NCBI RefSeq assembly: GCF_007991615.1 | Contig: NZ_BJYR01000013.1 | Location: forward strand, 1 to 64,000 | Origin: Novosphingobium sediminis | GTDB taxonomy: Bacteria > Pseudomonadota > Alphaproteobacteria > Sphingomonadales > Sphingomonadaceae | Direction of reading: 5' to 3' | DNA: 64,000 nucleotides | Shown: positions 15,937-25,343 of the stretch, one piece after another | Numbering within the stretch: the first letter of the stretch is position 1 | Layout: every line of letters begins with the position of its first letter | Notes under the pieces: model-generated | The model's input: only the letters and a program-made list of their open reading frames with translations | What the model was told of the DNA's origin: nothing | Database searches by the model: none | Program-made: the position numbers and the translations under genes

Positions 15937-16380
15937 ATGCGCACTGCTTCCGAACATGCCCGCGCCATCGTCAAGGCGACCGCTCCCGTGATCGAAAAAC
16001 ACGGGGTCGAAATTACCACCGCGATGTACAAGCGCCTGTTCGTGAACGGAGCGGTGAAGGACATGTTCGATTCCGCCGCGCAGGAAAGCGGCGAGCAGCC
16101 GCGCCGCCTTGCCAATGCGATCCTCGCTTATGCGAAGAACATCGATCATCTCGAAAACCTTGGTTCCGCTGTCACCAAGATGGTCCGCCGCCATGTCGAA
16201 ACCGGCGTTCGGGCGGAGCACTACCCCTATGTCGCCGAAGCGCTGCTGCCGGCCATCCGCGATGTGGTGGGCGCCGACGTGGCGACTGACGAAGTGCTCG
16301 CCGCCTGGGGCGAAGCATACTGGATGCTCGCCGATATCCTGATTGCCGCTGAAGCCGAGGCTTACGCCGACGCTGCCTGA
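15937..16380 (+). CDS. Single-domain bacterial hemoglobin
   Basis: 147 residues with no reductase domain. It aligns well with Vitreoscilla hemoglobin. RRHVETGVRAEHYPYVAEALL gives the proximal heme ligand H86. The EQP turn near 53-55 supplies the distal glutamine, and Y31 fits the conserved B10 tyrosine. It binds oxygen and probably detoxifies nitric oxide, needing an external reductase. The SD GGAGAG lies close to the ATG. It is divergent from the NsrR-like repressor, a common NO-defence arrangement. Confidence 0.93.
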   Translation: MRTASEHARAIVKATAPVIEKHGVEITTAMYKRLFVNGAVKDMFDSAAQESGEQPRRLANAILAYAKNIDHLENLGSAVTKMVRRHVETGVRAEHYPYVAEALLPAIRDVVGADVATDEVLAAWGEAYWMLADILIAAEAEAYADAA

Positions 16381-16402
16381 ACAGGCCCCCCGTCAGCGGC
16401 GC

Positions 16403-16445
16403 GAGCCGCCTGCCGAGCACCCCCCTCTGGCGCGGCAGGCGGCTC
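16403..16445. terminator. Long perfect hairpin between convergent genes
   Basis: GAGCCGCCTGCCG (16403-16415) pairs perfectly with CGGCAGGCGGCTC (16433-16445) around a 17-base loop. It lies between the hemoglobin stop and the end of the leftward enoyl-reductase-like gene, so it probably terminates both transcripts, although neither side has a T run. Confidence 0.65.
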
Positions 16446-16453
16446 ACCAACGC

Positions 16454-17629
16454 TTATTCCGGCGCGAAGCTGATCTCGGCATGAGCGCGCAGGCGCTCGA
16501 CCAGCGCTTCACCCAGCAAGGCGCCCGGCGTGGCAATCGCCCCTTCGGCCTCGCATGAAAGCAGCGCAATCCCGGTTTCGGCCAGCATGCGGCTGGTCGA
16601 GCCATAGCCCGGATCGTAGCGGCCCTTGACGCCATAGCGGATCTCCTGCCCGTCCGGCATTTCGCCCACGAACAGCACGTCATAGTGGCCATTGAGCCGC
16701 TCTTCCGCGCTCGGGCCTTCACCCGGCTTGGGGTCGTTCGGCCCGCCGATCATCGGCGTCTTGGCCATGTGCTCGGCAATCGCCTGACCCTGCTCGCCGG
16801 GGCCGGTCAGCACCATCTCGTCATAGACGAAGTCCGCGCCATAGGGATGCCCGCGCAGGAAATTGGTGCGGTGGACGTTCTTGGTGTTGATCACCGCCAT
16901 GATGAAGGGTGCGGCCCAGCTGCCGGTCGCATCATCGAGGAACGGCTTGTCGCCCGCGGGTTGCGCGGGGCCTTCGAAGCCCGGCGTCAGGCCGAACGGG
17001 CTCTGCATGATCGGGATCAGCGAGGGATTGGCACCCAGCGCCTTGAGCGTCGCGCCAAGGCTGGCCGCCGTCCCGCCCGAGAAGCCGCCGACCATCGCCC
17101 GCACCCGGCACTTCACGCGCGGCGCCGGCGCACCGAAGCGGGCCCTGGCTTCCTGCTGCAGCATGTAGACGCCAAGATCGAAGGGAATCGAATCGAAGCC
17201 CGACGAGAATGCCACGCGCGCACCGGTCTCCTTCGCCTGCTCGTGCAGCGCATCGACCATCTGGCGCATCCACACCGGCTCGCCGCACAGGTCGGCATAG
17301 TCCGTCCCTGCCGCCACGCAGGCGCGCAGCACCGGCTCGCCATAGAGCTGGTAGGGACCCACTGTCGTCACCACGACGCGGGTTTGCTCGGCCATCGCGG
17401 CAAGGCTGGCTGCGTCATCCGAATCGGCCACCACCAGCGGGGTATCCACCGGCGCGCCGATCAGATCGCGCACTTCCGCCAGCTTCGCAGCGCTGCGCCC
17501 GGCCATCGCCCAGCGCGGGCCGTCTGTGCCGTAATGATGCGCCAGATACTCCGCCACCAGCCGCCCGGTGTACCCCGTCGCGCCGTAGACGATGATGTCG
17601 AACGGCCGCTGTGCCTTGCTCGTTGCCAT
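16454..17629 (-). CDS. Saccharopine dehydrogenase-like / trans-acting enoyl reductase family protein
   Basis: 391 residues. An N-terminal Rossmann fold is marked by IIVYGATGYTGRLVAEYLA and AGRSAAKLAEV. VVTTVGPYQLYGEPVLRAC and YADLCGEPVWMRQM follow, typical of the saccharopine-dehydrogenase-like family that includes mycobacterial trans-acting enoyl reductases. It is likely an NAD(P)H-dependent oxidoreductase with a lipid-type substrate, unknown here. The start at 17629 is set by GGGGAGAG seven bases upstream. The earlier in-frame ATG at 17659 lies before that site. Confidence 0.8.
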   Translation of the reverse strand: MATSKAQRPFDIIVYGATGYTGRLVAEYLAHHYGTDGPRWAMAGRSAAKLAEVRDLIGAPVDTPLVVADSDDAASLAAMAEQTRVVVTTVGPYQLYGEPVLRACVAAGTDYADLCGEPVWMRQMVDALHEQAKETGARVAFSSGFDSIPFDLGVYMLQQEARARFGAPAPRVKCRVRAMVGGFSGGTAASLGATLKALGANPSLIPIMQSPFGLTPGFEGPAQPAGDKPFLDDATGSWAAPFIMAVINTKNVHRTNFLRGHPYGADFVYDEMVLTGPGEQGQAIAEHMAKTPMIGGPNDPKPGEGPSAEERLNGHYDVLFVGEMPDGQEIRYGVKGRYDPGYGSTSRMLAETGIALLSCEAEGAIATPGALLGEALVERLRAHAEISFAPE

Positions 17630-17655
17630 GATTCTCTCCCCTTGATTGTTTTTGT

Positions 17656-18210
17656 TCAAAGCCTTGGCAGGGTCACCCCGCGCTGGCCCATGTATTTGCC
17701 CGCGCGGTCAGCGTAGCTCACCTCGCACGGCTCGTTCCCTTTCAGGAACAGGAATTGGCACGCGCCTTCGTTGGCATAGATTTTTGCCGGCAGCGGCGTG
17801 GTGTTCGAAAACTCCAGCGTCACGTGGCCTTCCCAGCCCGGCTCCAGCGGCGTCACGTTCACGATGATGCCGCAGCGGGCGTAAGTCGACTTGCCGAGGC
17901 AGATCACCAACACGTCGCGCGGCACGCGGAAATATTCCACCGTCCGCGCCAGCGCGAAGGAATTGGGCGGGATCACGCAGACATCGGTCTTGCGGTCAAC
18001 GAATGAGTTGGAATCGAAGTCCTTGGGATCAACTATCGACGAATCGATGTTGGTGAAGATCTTGAATTCGTCGGCCACCCGCGCGTCATAGCCATAGGAG
18101 GAGAGGCCGTAGGAAATGCAGCCCTCGCGCCGCTGGCTCTCCACGAACGGCTCGATCATGCCGTGTTCCTGTGCCTGCGTGCGGATCCACTTGTCGGAAA
18201 GAATGGCCAA
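17656..18210 (-). CDS. dcd: dCTP deaminase
   Basis: 184 residues, full length. It deaminates dCTP to dUTP for thymidylate synthesis. Diagnostic motifs are AILSDKWI at the start, [17 protein letters not shown], the catalytic region [27 protein letters not shown] residues with the conserved Glu in [13 protein letters not shown], and the C-terminal [14 protein letters not shown]. The cytidine deaminase gene lies 38 bases upstream on the same strand, giving a small pyrimidine-salvage cluster. Confidence 0.97.
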   Translation of the reverse strand: MAILSDKWIRTQAQEHGMIEPFVESQRREGCISYGLSSYGYDARVADEFKIFTNIDSSIVDPKDFDSNSFVDRKTDVCVIPPNSFALARTVEYFRVPRDVLVICLGKSTYARCGIIVNVTPLEPGWEGHVTLEFSNTTPLPAKIYANEGACQFLFLKGNEPCEVSYADRAGKYMGQRGVTLPRL

Positions 18211-18248
18211 GTCGGCGCTCCGGTCTGTTGGGAAGGATAGAAGGTCGT

Positions 18249-18689
18249 TCAGGTCAGATTGGCCGGTCCGAACGCGTGGGGCAAGAGGGCGGACAGCGGG
18301 AGGCGGGTAAGTCCGTCTTGCGCCACCCCGATCACCTCGGGATCCGTGCCTCCAAGCGCCGCCAGTTCATACAGCATCTGCCGGCAGCGGCCGCAGGGCA
18401 TGACCGGTTCCGGACCCAGCAGGGGATGGCCCTCGGCATCGGGCTTCCCGCCAACGATCGCGACTGCAACGAGTTCGCCGCGCCGTCCCTCGGTCATGGC
18501 CCGGGCAACCGCATTGGCTTCGGCACAGAGCGACAGGCCGTAGCTTGCGTTCTCGACATTGGCTGCGGAAACCACGCCGCCGTCGGCGAACAGCAGCGCC
18601 GCGCCGACATGGAAACCTGAATAGGGCGCGTAAGCACCCCGTGCTGCCGCCATCGCTGCCGCGACGAGATCTGGTTCCGACCCGCTCAC
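18249..18689 (-). CDS. cdd: Cytidine deaminase
   Basis: 146 residues from a GTG start that overlaps the stop of the upstream GH25-like gene as GTGA. Zinc-site motifs are C-A-E in LCAEANAVA and PCGRCRQ. The substrate region [13 protein letters not shown] and VENASYG is intact. It converts cytidine and deoxycytidine to uridine forms. A longer reading to 18812 would run far into the neighbouring gene and is unlikely. It precedes dcd on the same strand. Confidence 0.93.
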   Translation of the reverse strand: MSGSEPDLVAAAMAAARGAYAPYSGFHVGAALLFADGGVVSAANVENASYGLSLCAEANAVARAMTEGRRGELVAVAIVGGKPDAEGHPLLGPEPVMPCGRCRQMLYELAALGGTDPEVIGVAQDGLTRLPLSALLPHAFGPANLT

Positions 18690-19384
18690 TGGTGCACCGC
18701 CACCCACCGGACCGGACCCGCTACGCCCGCCATCCGCAGCCGCGAGGTTGCCGTCCACATCACCCATGGCCGCCCGGCATAAGTGGGCTCGAGGAAATCG
18801 CCCGCGACCCACAGGTTGCGATCAAGCCGCGCCGCAAGATGGTAGCGCGCCTCGAAGCTGCGCGACAGCATCAGGATTGCCGGGCGTTCGGTGTGCTTCT
18901 CGATCTGGTTGAGAAACGTGGTGAGCTCGCTCTGCATCGCCGCTTCCCCCGGCGGCTGCGGACACGAACGCGAATCGAGATCCAGCACCACGGCAGGGGG
19001 CAGCAGACCATCATCGCGCGGCACCACGATCACGAAGCTGCCTGCCTGCGCATCCGCCGGCGCGCAGAGGTCATAAACGTGGACAGCGCCGACCTGCAGC
19101 CCTGCCTTGCGCGCGGCATCGAGACCCGCCGTAAACGTTTCATCGCGCCGCCCCGCGCCTTCGCTGGCGGTGAGATAGACGAAATCTGCGCCGTGCGCCT
19201 TGAGCGAGGGCCATTCGATTTCCCCGTCATGCGCATCGAGCCACGCCCCCTGCACGGGGAAGCGTGCACGGTCCGGTTCCCAGCGCCGCGATTCCCACCA
19301 AGCGGCGGCAGCAAGGCCCGCCAGCAACAGCGCGGCCAGCAGGATCCACACGCGCTGACGCGTTGATTTTGCGGAGTTCGTCAC
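18686..19384 (-). CDS. Membrane-anchored GH25-like (lysozyme family) protein
   Basis: 232 residues. An N-terminal transmembrane anchor (about 12-30, VWILLAALLLAGLAAAAWW) precedes a GH25-like domain. GAWLDAHDGEIEWPSLKAHG and FVYLTASEGAGRRD match the first strands of the family. The usual catalytic DxE strand reads VVLDLDSR here, Asp in place of the catalytic Glu, so activity on peptidoglycan may be altered or lost. It is translationally coupled to cytidine deaminase (GTGA overlap). The partnership is odd in function and may only reflect compaction. Confidence 0.8.
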   Translation of the reverse strand: MTNSAKSTRQRVWILLAALLLAGLAAAAWWESRRWEPDRARFPVQGAWLDAHDGEIEWPSLKAHGADFVYLTASEGAGRRDETFTAGLDAARKAGLQVGAVHVYDLCAPADAQAGSFVIVVPRDDGLLPPAVVLDLDSRSCPQPPGEAAMQSELTTFLNQIEKHTERPAILMLSRSFEARYHLAARLDRNLWVAGDFLEPTYAGRPWVMWTATSRLRMAGVAGPVRWVAVHQ

Positions 19385-19406
19385 GCTGTACTGCCCTATT
19401 GGCTGA

Positions 19407-19889
19407 TTATCCCCTGATATGCAGAACGCAGATCAGGGTGAAGAGCCGCCGTGCGGTGGCAAAATCGGTCTCGATCTTCCCGTCCAGCCGCTCGAGCAGC
19501 AGTTCGGCCGCTTCATTGTGGACGCCGCGCCGGGCCATGTCGATCGTCTCGATCTCCTGCGCGGTCGCGCGGCGGATTGCCTGGTAGTACGAATCGCAGA
19601 TCGCGAAGTAATCGCGGATCGGTCGGCGGAACCGGCCAAGGCCCAGCACGATGGTTTCGAGCGGACTGCCATCCTCCGCCGAAATCGCCAGCGCCAGCCG
19701 CCCGTCGTCCACCGATAGCCGCAAACGATAGGGGCCTTCATGGCCCGCGCCCGCCGAACGCACGGGGCGGAAGGTGTTCTCCTCGATCAGATCGAAGATC
19801 GCGATACGGCGTTCCTGCTCGATATCGGCATTGCGCCACACGATCGTCGCTTCGTCGAGCTCGATATGCGAAATGCGCGGGTCGGCCAT
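19407..19889 (-). CDS. UPF0262 family protein
   Basis: 160 residues matching UPF0262, a conserved alphaproteobacterial family of unknown function. Hallmarks are RISHIELDEATIVWRNADIEQERRIA-type residues near the N-terminus, LGLGRFRRPIRDYFAICDSY and the ending ARRLFTLICVLHIRG. No signal peptide is present, so it is probably cytoplasmic. It is divergent from dnaB, with a 138-base gap before the dnaB ATG. Confidence 0.92.
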   Translation of the reverse strand: MADPRISHIELDEATIVWRNADIEQERRIAIFDLIEENTFRPVRSAGAGHEGPYRLRLSVDDGRLALAISAEDGSPLETIVLGLGRFRRPIRDYFAICDSYYQAIRRATAQEIETIDMARRGVHNEAAELLLERLDGKIETDFATARRLFTLICVLHIRG

Positions 19890-20027
19890 GGCGGCCAGTG
19901 TCTTGCAGACGGATTCGGCTGCGGCAAGCCATTTGCGTGGGAGACGGCAGTTCCCTCCCCGCTATCCACAGGCACCGTTGCATGTGTGCCGCTTGCCGCA
20001 CCGGCGCTGCTCCTCCACAAGGGCGCT

Positions 20028-21551
20028 ATGTCCAACGTCCAGCCGATCCCCCTGCGCGACCCCGAATCCAACGGGTCCGCCGCCGCCACGCTTCCCTCCA
20101 ACGTAGAGGCCGAAGCCGCGTTTCTCGGCGCGGTGCTGATCGACAACCGAATTCTCGAGGAGCTGCCCACGCCGCTGCGCGCGGAGCATTTCTACGCGCC
20201 GGTCCATGGGCGGGTCTACGAACGCATCCAGGCGCTGATCGACCGCAAGGCAGTGGTCACGCCGGTCACGCTCAAGCCCTATTTCGAAGCGGACGAGGGC
20301 CTCAAGGAGCTCGGCGGTACGGCCTATCTGGCGCGGCTCACCGCGGACGGTCAGGGCCTCCTCGCACCGAAGGAACTCGCCGAGCAGATCTATGATCTTG
20401 CCCTCTTGCGAGAGCTGATCACCGTTGGCCGAAACCTCGTTTCCGGCGCGATGGATACGAGCGAAACGGTCGCCCCGCTCAAGCAGATCGAGCATGCCGA
20501 AGCCGCGCTTTATGCCGTCGCGGAAGGCGCGCAAACCGGCAACGAGGCGCAAAGCTTTGGCAGCGCGACCCGCGTCTCGCTCGAAATGATCGAGAAAGCG
20601 CTGCTTTCGGGCGGCCATATCTCGGGCAAGACCACCGGCCTCACCTCGGTCAACGAGAAGATCGGCGGCCTGCACGACAGCGACCTCATCATCCTCGCCG
20701 GACGCCCCGGCATGGGCAAGACCTCGCTCGTCACCAACATTGCGTTCAACGCGGCCGACCGCCTCCGCCGCGATATCGCGGACGGGATTGCGGTCAAGGA
20801 TTCGGTCGGCGCGGCAGTCGCCTTCTTCAGCCTCGAAATGAGCGCGGACCAGCTCGCCACGCGTATCCTCGCCGAACAATCGGGGATCAGTTCCGAGGCG
20901 CTGCGCATGGGCCGCATCAGCCGCGAGGATTTCCAGCAGCTCTCCTTCGCCAGCCAGCGCCTCGCCGAATTGCCGCTCTTTATCGACGATACGCCCGCGC
21001 TCACTATCGGCTCACTGCGCACCCGCGCCCGCCGCCTGAAGCGCCGCCATGATATCGGCCTGATCGTGGTCGACTACCTGCAGCTGCTGCAAGGCTCCGG
21101 CCGCGCCAGCGACAACCGCGTCAACGAAATCTCGGAAATCAGCCGCGGCCTCAAGACGCTGGCCAAGGAACTCAGCGTTCCCGTTATCGCGCTCTCGCAG
21201 CTCAGCCGCGCGGTCGAGCAGCGCGACGACAAGCGCCCGATGCTCTCGGACCTGCGCGAATCGGGCTCGATCGAGCAGGACGCGGACATGGTCTGGTTCG
21301 TGTTCCGCGAAGACTACTACGTGGCTTCACGCGAACCCAAGGTGCCCCAGGGCACCGACGATGCCAAGGTGCAGGAAGCCCACGCCGCGTGGCAGGCCGA
21401 AATGGAGCGCGTATTCGGCCTCGCCGAACTGATCGTCGCCAAGCAGCGCCACGGCTCGACCGGCAAGGTGCGCCTGAAGTTCGAGGCGCGGATCACCCGC
21501 TTCAGCGACCTTGCGCCCGATCACATGGCCTATGGCTTCGACGATGAATGA
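20028..21551 (+). CDS. dnaB: Replicative DNA helicase
   Basis: 507 residues. The hexameric 5'-3' helicase of the replication fork. The N-terminal domain begins LPSNVEAEAAFLGAVLIDN, and a linker leads to the RecA-like motor. Walker A is GRPGMGKTS (about 225-233), followed by AFFSLEMSADQLATR, Walker B LIVVDYLQLLQGSG, SQLSRAVEQRDDKRPMLSDL with the arginine region, and KQRHGSTGKV. I chose the ATG at 20028; earlier in-frame starts run antisense through the UPF0262 gene. No intein is present. Confidence 0.97.
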   Translation: MSNVQPIPLRDPESNGSAAATLPSNVEAEAAFLGAVLIDNRILEELPTPLRAEHFYAPVHGRVYERIQALIDRKAVVTPVTLKPYFEADEGLKELGGTAYLARLTADGQGLLAPKELAEQIYDLALLRELITVGRNLVSGAMDTSETVAPLKQIEHAEAALYAVAEGAQTGNEAQSFGSATRVSLEMIEKALLSGGHISGKTTGLTSVNEKIGGLHDSDLIILAGRPGMGKTSLVTNIAFNAADRLRRDIADGIAVKDSVGAAVAFFSLEMSADQLATRILAEQSGISSEALRMGRISREDFQQLSFASQRLAELPLFIDDTPALTIGSLRTRARRLKRRHDIGLIVVDYLQLLQGSGRASDNRVNEISEISRGLKTLAKELSVPVIALSQLSRAVEQRDDKRPMLSDLRESGSIEQDADMVWFVFREDYYVASREPKVPQGTDDAKVQEAHAAWQAEMERVFGLAELIVAKQRHGSTGKVRLKFEARITRFSDLAPDHMAYGFDDE

Positions 21552-21698
21552 TGGATTCGTTGGCTGAAACGCACGGAAGGGCGCGTTTCAGAGCTGCACC
21601 GGCTCAAAGACTCCCGAAACCGGCATTTTCTTGACTTTCGGGCTGCTCACGCCTAGCTCGCCGCTTTCCCATTCATTCCAGTTGCAACGGAGTGCCCC

Positions 21699-22043
21699 AT
21701 GGCGCGCGTTACCGTCGAAGATTGCGTCGACAAGATTCCCAACCGCTTCGATCTCGTGCTGCTGGCTGCAGAGCGCGCCCGCGCGATCTCTGGCGGCGCG
21801 GAGCTGACTGTCGATCGCGACCGTGACAAGAACCCGGTCGTCGCCCTGCGCGAGATCGCGGACGAGACCGTGCGCCCGACCGTGCTCAAGGAAAACCTGA
21901 TCCAGTCGATGCAGCGCGTGCTGCCGGACGACGACGACCAGGTTGACGAAATCGGCTCGCTCTCGCAGTCGGCCGAAGCGCTGCGCATTACGGCTGCGGC
22001 TCCGGTGCGTAACACCTCGCTCGGCGCTGACTACGACGGCTGA
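21699..22043 (+). CDS. rpoZ: RNA polymerase omega subunit
   Basis: 114 residues. The omega subunit supports beta' assembly and forms part of the ppGpp site. The N-terminus [20 protein letters not shown] and the block [17 protein letters not shown] are diagnostic. The C-terminal tail, rich in Asp and Ser/Ala, is longer than in E. coli, as usual for alphaproteobacteria. The SD CGGAG sits eight bases before the ATG. Confidence 0.97.
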   Translation: MARVTVEDCVDKIPNRFDLVLLAAERARAISGGAELTVDRDRDKNPVVALREIADETVRPTVLKENLIQSMQRVLPDDDDQVDEIGSLSQSAEALRITAAAPVRNTSLGADYDG

Positions 22044-22052
22044 GACAGACCG

Positions 22053-22117
22053 CCCCCTCTCTCTGGCGAGAGGGGGGATAAAGCCCCAAAGGCCGCTTGC
22101 GCGCTGCAGGCGGCCTT
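22053..22117 (+). terminator. Two GC-rich hairpins after rpoZ
   Basis: The first is CCCCCTCTC (22053-22061) with GAGAGGGGG (22068-22076) around a 6-base loop. The second is AAGGCCGC (22089-22096) with GCGGCCTT (22110-22117). Both follow the rpoZ stop and lie before the helicase start at 22133. No long T run follows, so termination may be partial and let the helicase gene be read. Confidence 0.55.
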
Positions 22118-22132
22118 GCCACATTCCGAGGC

Positions 22133-24682
22133 ATGGCCAGCTTCAAGCCCTCGCGCGCTGACCGCTCCGGCCCGCCCGTCAAGGCGGTGCTTGGCCCGAC
22201 CAATACGGGCAAGACTCACCTCGCCATCGAACGCCTCTGCGCCCATTCATCAGGCGCTATCGGCTTCCCGCTGCGTCTTTTGGCGCGCGAGGTCTACGAC
22301 CGCGTCTGCAAGATCAAGGGCGAGGCCAATGTCGCGCTAATAACCGGCGAGGAGCGCATCGAGCCGCCGAACGCGCGCTGGCACCTCTGCACGGTGGAGG
22401 CGATGCCCAGCAGGCCCGATCTTGCCTTCGTTGCGCTCGATGAAGCACAACTCGCCGCCGATCCCGAGCGCGGGCACGTGTTTACCGACCGCCTGCTGCA
22501 CACCCGGGGGCGCGAGGAAACCATGCTCCTCGGCTCGGCCACGATCGAGCCGATGGTCAAGGCGCTGGTGCCCAATGTCGAGGTTGTCAGCCGCCCGCGC
22601 TTCTCCACGCTCAGCCATGTCGGGGCAAAGAAGCTCAGCCGCATCCCGCCCCGGAGCGCCATCGTCGCCTTCTCCGCCGAGCAGGTCTACGCGATGGCCG
22701 AAATGCTGCGCCGGTTCCGCGGCGGCGCGGCGGTCGTGATGGGCGCGCTGAGCCCGCAGACCCGCAACGCGCAAGTGGCGATGTATCAGGCAGGCGAGGT
22801 TGACTACCTCGTCGCGACCGATGCCATCGGGATGGGCCTGAATCTTGACGTCAGCCACGTCGCCTTCGCCGGGCTCTCCAAATACGACGGGCACCGCCAC
22901 CGCCGCCTGACAACCGCGGAAATGGCCCAGATCGCCGGGCGGGCGGGGCGGCACCACAAGGATGGCACCTTCGGCACACTGGCCGGAATGGGTGGGCACG
23001 ATTCCGGGTCTGGCCCGGAATTCGCCGACGAGGAAGTCTACGCGATCGAGGAGCACCGCTTCCCGCCGCTCACCCGCCTGTTCTGGCGCGAAGCGGAGCC
23101 CCGGTTCGACAGCCTGCAGACACTGATCGAAGACCTTGAAAGCCCGCCGCCACAGCCGGAGCTGGCGGCCGCCCCGCAAGCCATCGATCTTGCCGTGCTC
23201 AAGCGCCTGGCCGAGGAACCGGACCTGGCCGGCACCGTGCGTGGACGGGCCTCGGTCCAGCGTTTCTGGCAGGTCTGCTCGCTGCCTGATTTCCGCCAAC
23301 AGGGGTCCGAAACCCATTCGCGCTTCGTCGCCCGCCTGTGGCAGGACTTGCGCCACGGCTACCTCGGCGCGGATTATGTCGCGCAGGCCATCGCTCAGCA
23401 GGATAATCCTTCCGGCGATATCGATACCTTGCAGGGCCGCATCGCCGCGGTGCGTAGCTGGGCCTATATCACCCAGCGGCCTGACTGGGTGCTGGCGCGC
23501 GAGGAAATGGCAGCACGCGCCCGTGCGGTGGAGACGCGCCTCTCCGATGCGCTGCACGCCCGCCTCACCGAACGCTTCGTAAACCGGCGGACCACGGTGC
23601 TGATGCGCAAGGCCGGAGGTGATGCTTCACTCCTGCCGGTGCGGATCAGCGAGGCTGGGGCGGTGCTCGTTGACGATGAACCCATCGGCCACCTCGAAGG
23701 CTTCCGCTTCGTGGTCGATCCGCTGGCCCGCGCGGCGGACCGGAAACTGCTGCTCGCCGCTGCGGAGCGCCACCTTCCCGGCCTGCTTTCCACGCGCGCT
23801 GAGGCGCTGATCGCTGATGCGGGGGAACCGGCGGGCCTTGCCATTGAACGGGGCGCGCTGATCTGGAATGGCCTTGCCGTGGCGCGCCTTGAGCCGGGGA
23901 GATCGGTGCTGGAGCCGCGCTTGCGACTCGATGCGACGCTGGGCCTGCTTTCTGCGCGTCTGCGTCCGCAACTGGTCAGTTCATTCGAGGGATGGCTGTC
24001 CAAGCGCCTTGGGGCTGATCTCGGCCCCCTCGTGCGTCTGGCCGAGGCTGCGCGGGCGGCCGAGTCGGGCCCGGACCTGCGCGCACTCCTCCTCAAGCTC
24101 GTCGCTGGAGGCGGCGTACTGGCGCGCGAGGAATCAGGCCTTGAACGGCTCGATGGCCGCCAGCGCGATGCCCTGCGCCGTCTCGGCGTACGGATCGGGG
24201 CGCTCGACCTGTTCGTCCCGGCTGTACTGAAATCAGGCCCCCTGGCGCTCTGGTGCCGATTGGCCGAGCTGCGCGGTGATGCACCGTTGTCGCCGCCGAC
24301 GAATCTCCCCCCGGTCGTGACGGCGAAGACACCGCCCGCCGGATATCGACGCGCGGGCGGGCAGGCCATCCGCGTCGACATGGCGGAAAAGCTGCTGCAG
24401 GCGGCGCACCGTTGCCGGATTGGCGCAGCGGCAAAGCGCTACCCGCTCGACCCCGCACTCGCCCGTTCCATGGGGCTTGCCACGGCTGGCTATGCTGCGT
24501 TGCTGCGGGCCGCAGGCTTTCGTGTCCATATGGCGCGTGCGCTGGCGGAGGCCGCGCATGGCCCGCCGGCACCGCCGCTGTGGGACTGGCGTCCGCCGCG
24601 CAGCGCACCGGCGCAGGCTGCCTCAGCGCCCTTGCCGCCCCCCACGGGCGCCTTTGCCGCGCTGGCCGAGCTTATCCGCTAA
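22133..24682 (+). CDS. SUV3-like ATP-dependent RNA helicase
   Basis: 849 residues. It opens with a P-loop VLGPTNTGKTHLAIERL (about 19-35), then AFVALDEAQLAADPERG (the DEAQ box), LLGSATIEPM, VVMGALSPQTRNAQVAMYQ and TDAIGMGLNLDVSHVAFAG. These match the SUV3 class that in mitochondria works with an RNA-degrading nuclease. The long C-terminal part (about 330-849) is Ala/Arg/Leu-rich and less conserved. It probably unwinds structured RNA in decay or ribosome-related work. Its stop overlaps the start of the S4 gene (TAATG). The ATG at 22133 has only GAGG immediately upstream, so the start is moderately certain. Confidence 0.9.
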   Translation: MASFKPSRADRSGPPVKAVLGPTNTGKTHLAIERLCAHSSGAIGFPLRLLAREVYDRVCKIKGEANVALITGEERIEPPNARWHLCTVEAMPSRPDLAFVALDEAQLAADPERGHVFTDRLLHTRGREETMLLGSATIEPMVKALVPNVEVVSRPRFSTLSHVGAKKLSRIPPRSAIVAFSAEQVYAMAEMLRRFRGGAAVVMGALSPQTRNAQVAMYQAGEVDYLVATDAIGMGLNLDVSHVAFAGLSKYDGHRHRRLTTAEMAQIAGRAGRHHKDGTFGTLAGMGGHDSGSGPEFADEEVYAIEEHRFPPLTRLFWREAEPRFDSLQTLIEDLESPPPQPELAAAPQAIDLAVLKRLAEEPDLAGTVRGRASVQRFWQVCSLPDFRQQGSETHSRFVARLWQDLRHGYLGADYVAQAIAQQDNPSGDIDTLQGRIAAVRSWAYITQRPDWVLAREEMAARARAVETRLSDALHARLTERFVNRRTTVLMRKAGGDASLLPVRISEAGAVLVDDEPIGHLEGFRFVVDPLARAADRKLLLAAAERHLPGLLSTRAEALIADAGEPAGLAIERGALIWNGLAVARLEPGRSVLEPRLRLDATLGLLSARLRPQLVSSFEGWLSKRLGADLGPLVRLAEAARAAESGPDLRALLLKLVAGGGVLAREESGLERLDGRQRDALRRLGVRIGALDLFVPAVLKSGPLALWCRLAELRGDAPLSPPTNLPPVVTAKTPPAGYRRAGGQAIRVDMAEKLLQAAHRCRIGAAAKRYPLDPALARSMGLATAGYAALLRAAGFRVHMARALAEAAHGPPAPPLWDWRPPRSAPAQAASAPLPPPTGAFAALAELIR

Positions 24683-25008
24683 TGGCTGGTGAAGACACCC
24701 TGCGCATCGACAAGTTGTTGTGGTTCCTACGTTTTGCCGGATCGCGCAGCCTTGCGCAGGACTGGGTTGCCGAGGGTCACATCCGCCTGAATGGTCGACG
24801 CATAGAACGCGCGAGTACCGCTGTACGCTGCGGCGATGTGCTGGTTCTGCCGCTGCGAAGCGGGGTGAAAGTGATCACCGTCGGACATCTTCCGCGGCGG
24901 CGCGGCCCTGTCGAAGAAGCGAGGGGTTGCTATGAGGTGCTTGACGCAGCGGGCACACCCCCTCTAGCAGGTCAGGGAATCCAACCTGAGGGACTGCCAC
25001 TGCCATGA
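24682..25008 (+). CDS. S4-domain RNA-binding protein, Hsp15-like
   Basis: 108 residues. An S4 RNA-binding domain (about 7-65: [46 protein letters not shown]) with a basic tail resembles Hsp15/HslR, which binds stalled 50S subunits carrying nascent chains. It overlaps the helicase stop by one base and the ferredoxin start by four (ATGA), so the three are coupled. This helicase-S4-ferredoxin order recurs in alphaproteobacteria. Confidence 0.88.
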   Translation: MAGEDTLRIDKLLWFLRFAGSRSLAQDWVAEGHIRLNGRRIERASTAVRCGDVLVLPLRSGVKVITVGHLPRRRGPVEEARGCYEVLDAAGTPPLAGQGIQPEGLPLP

Positions 25009-25343
25009 CCTATGTCGTTACCGAAGCCTGCATTCGCTGCAAGTTCATGGATTGCGTCGAGGTTTGCCCGGTGGACTGCTTCTACGAGGGCGACAACATG
25101 CTGGTGATCAACCCCAGCGAGTGCATCGACTGCGGCGTTTGCGAACCCGAGTGCCCGGCCGAAGCGATCCTGCCCGATACCGAGAGCGGCCTCGAGCAGT
25201 GGCTTGAACTCAACGCCAAGTACTCGGCCGAGTGGCCGAACATCACCACCAAGAAGGACGCTCCTGCCGACGCCGACGATCACAAGGGCGAGGACGGCAA
25301 GTTCGAAAAGTACTTCTCGGCCGAGCCCGGCGAAGGCGATTGA
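25005..25343 (+). CDS. fdxA: 7Fe ferredoxin (FdxA type)
   Basis: 112 residues. Two cluster motifs are visible: [17 protein letters not shown] at about 9-25 and [12 protein letters not shown] at about 40-51. The first has the long CxxxxxxC spacing typical of a [3Fe-4S] site and the second a full [4Fe-4S] site, followed by the acidic C-terminal extension of FdxA. It transfers electrons in an unidentified redox system. It is translationally coupled to the S4 gene. Confidence 0.95.
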   Translation: MTYVVTEACIRCKFMDCVEVCPVDCFYEGDNMLVINPSECIDCGVCEPECPAEAILPDTESGLEQWLELNAKYSAEWPNITTKKDAPADADDHKGEDGKFEKYFSAEPGEGD

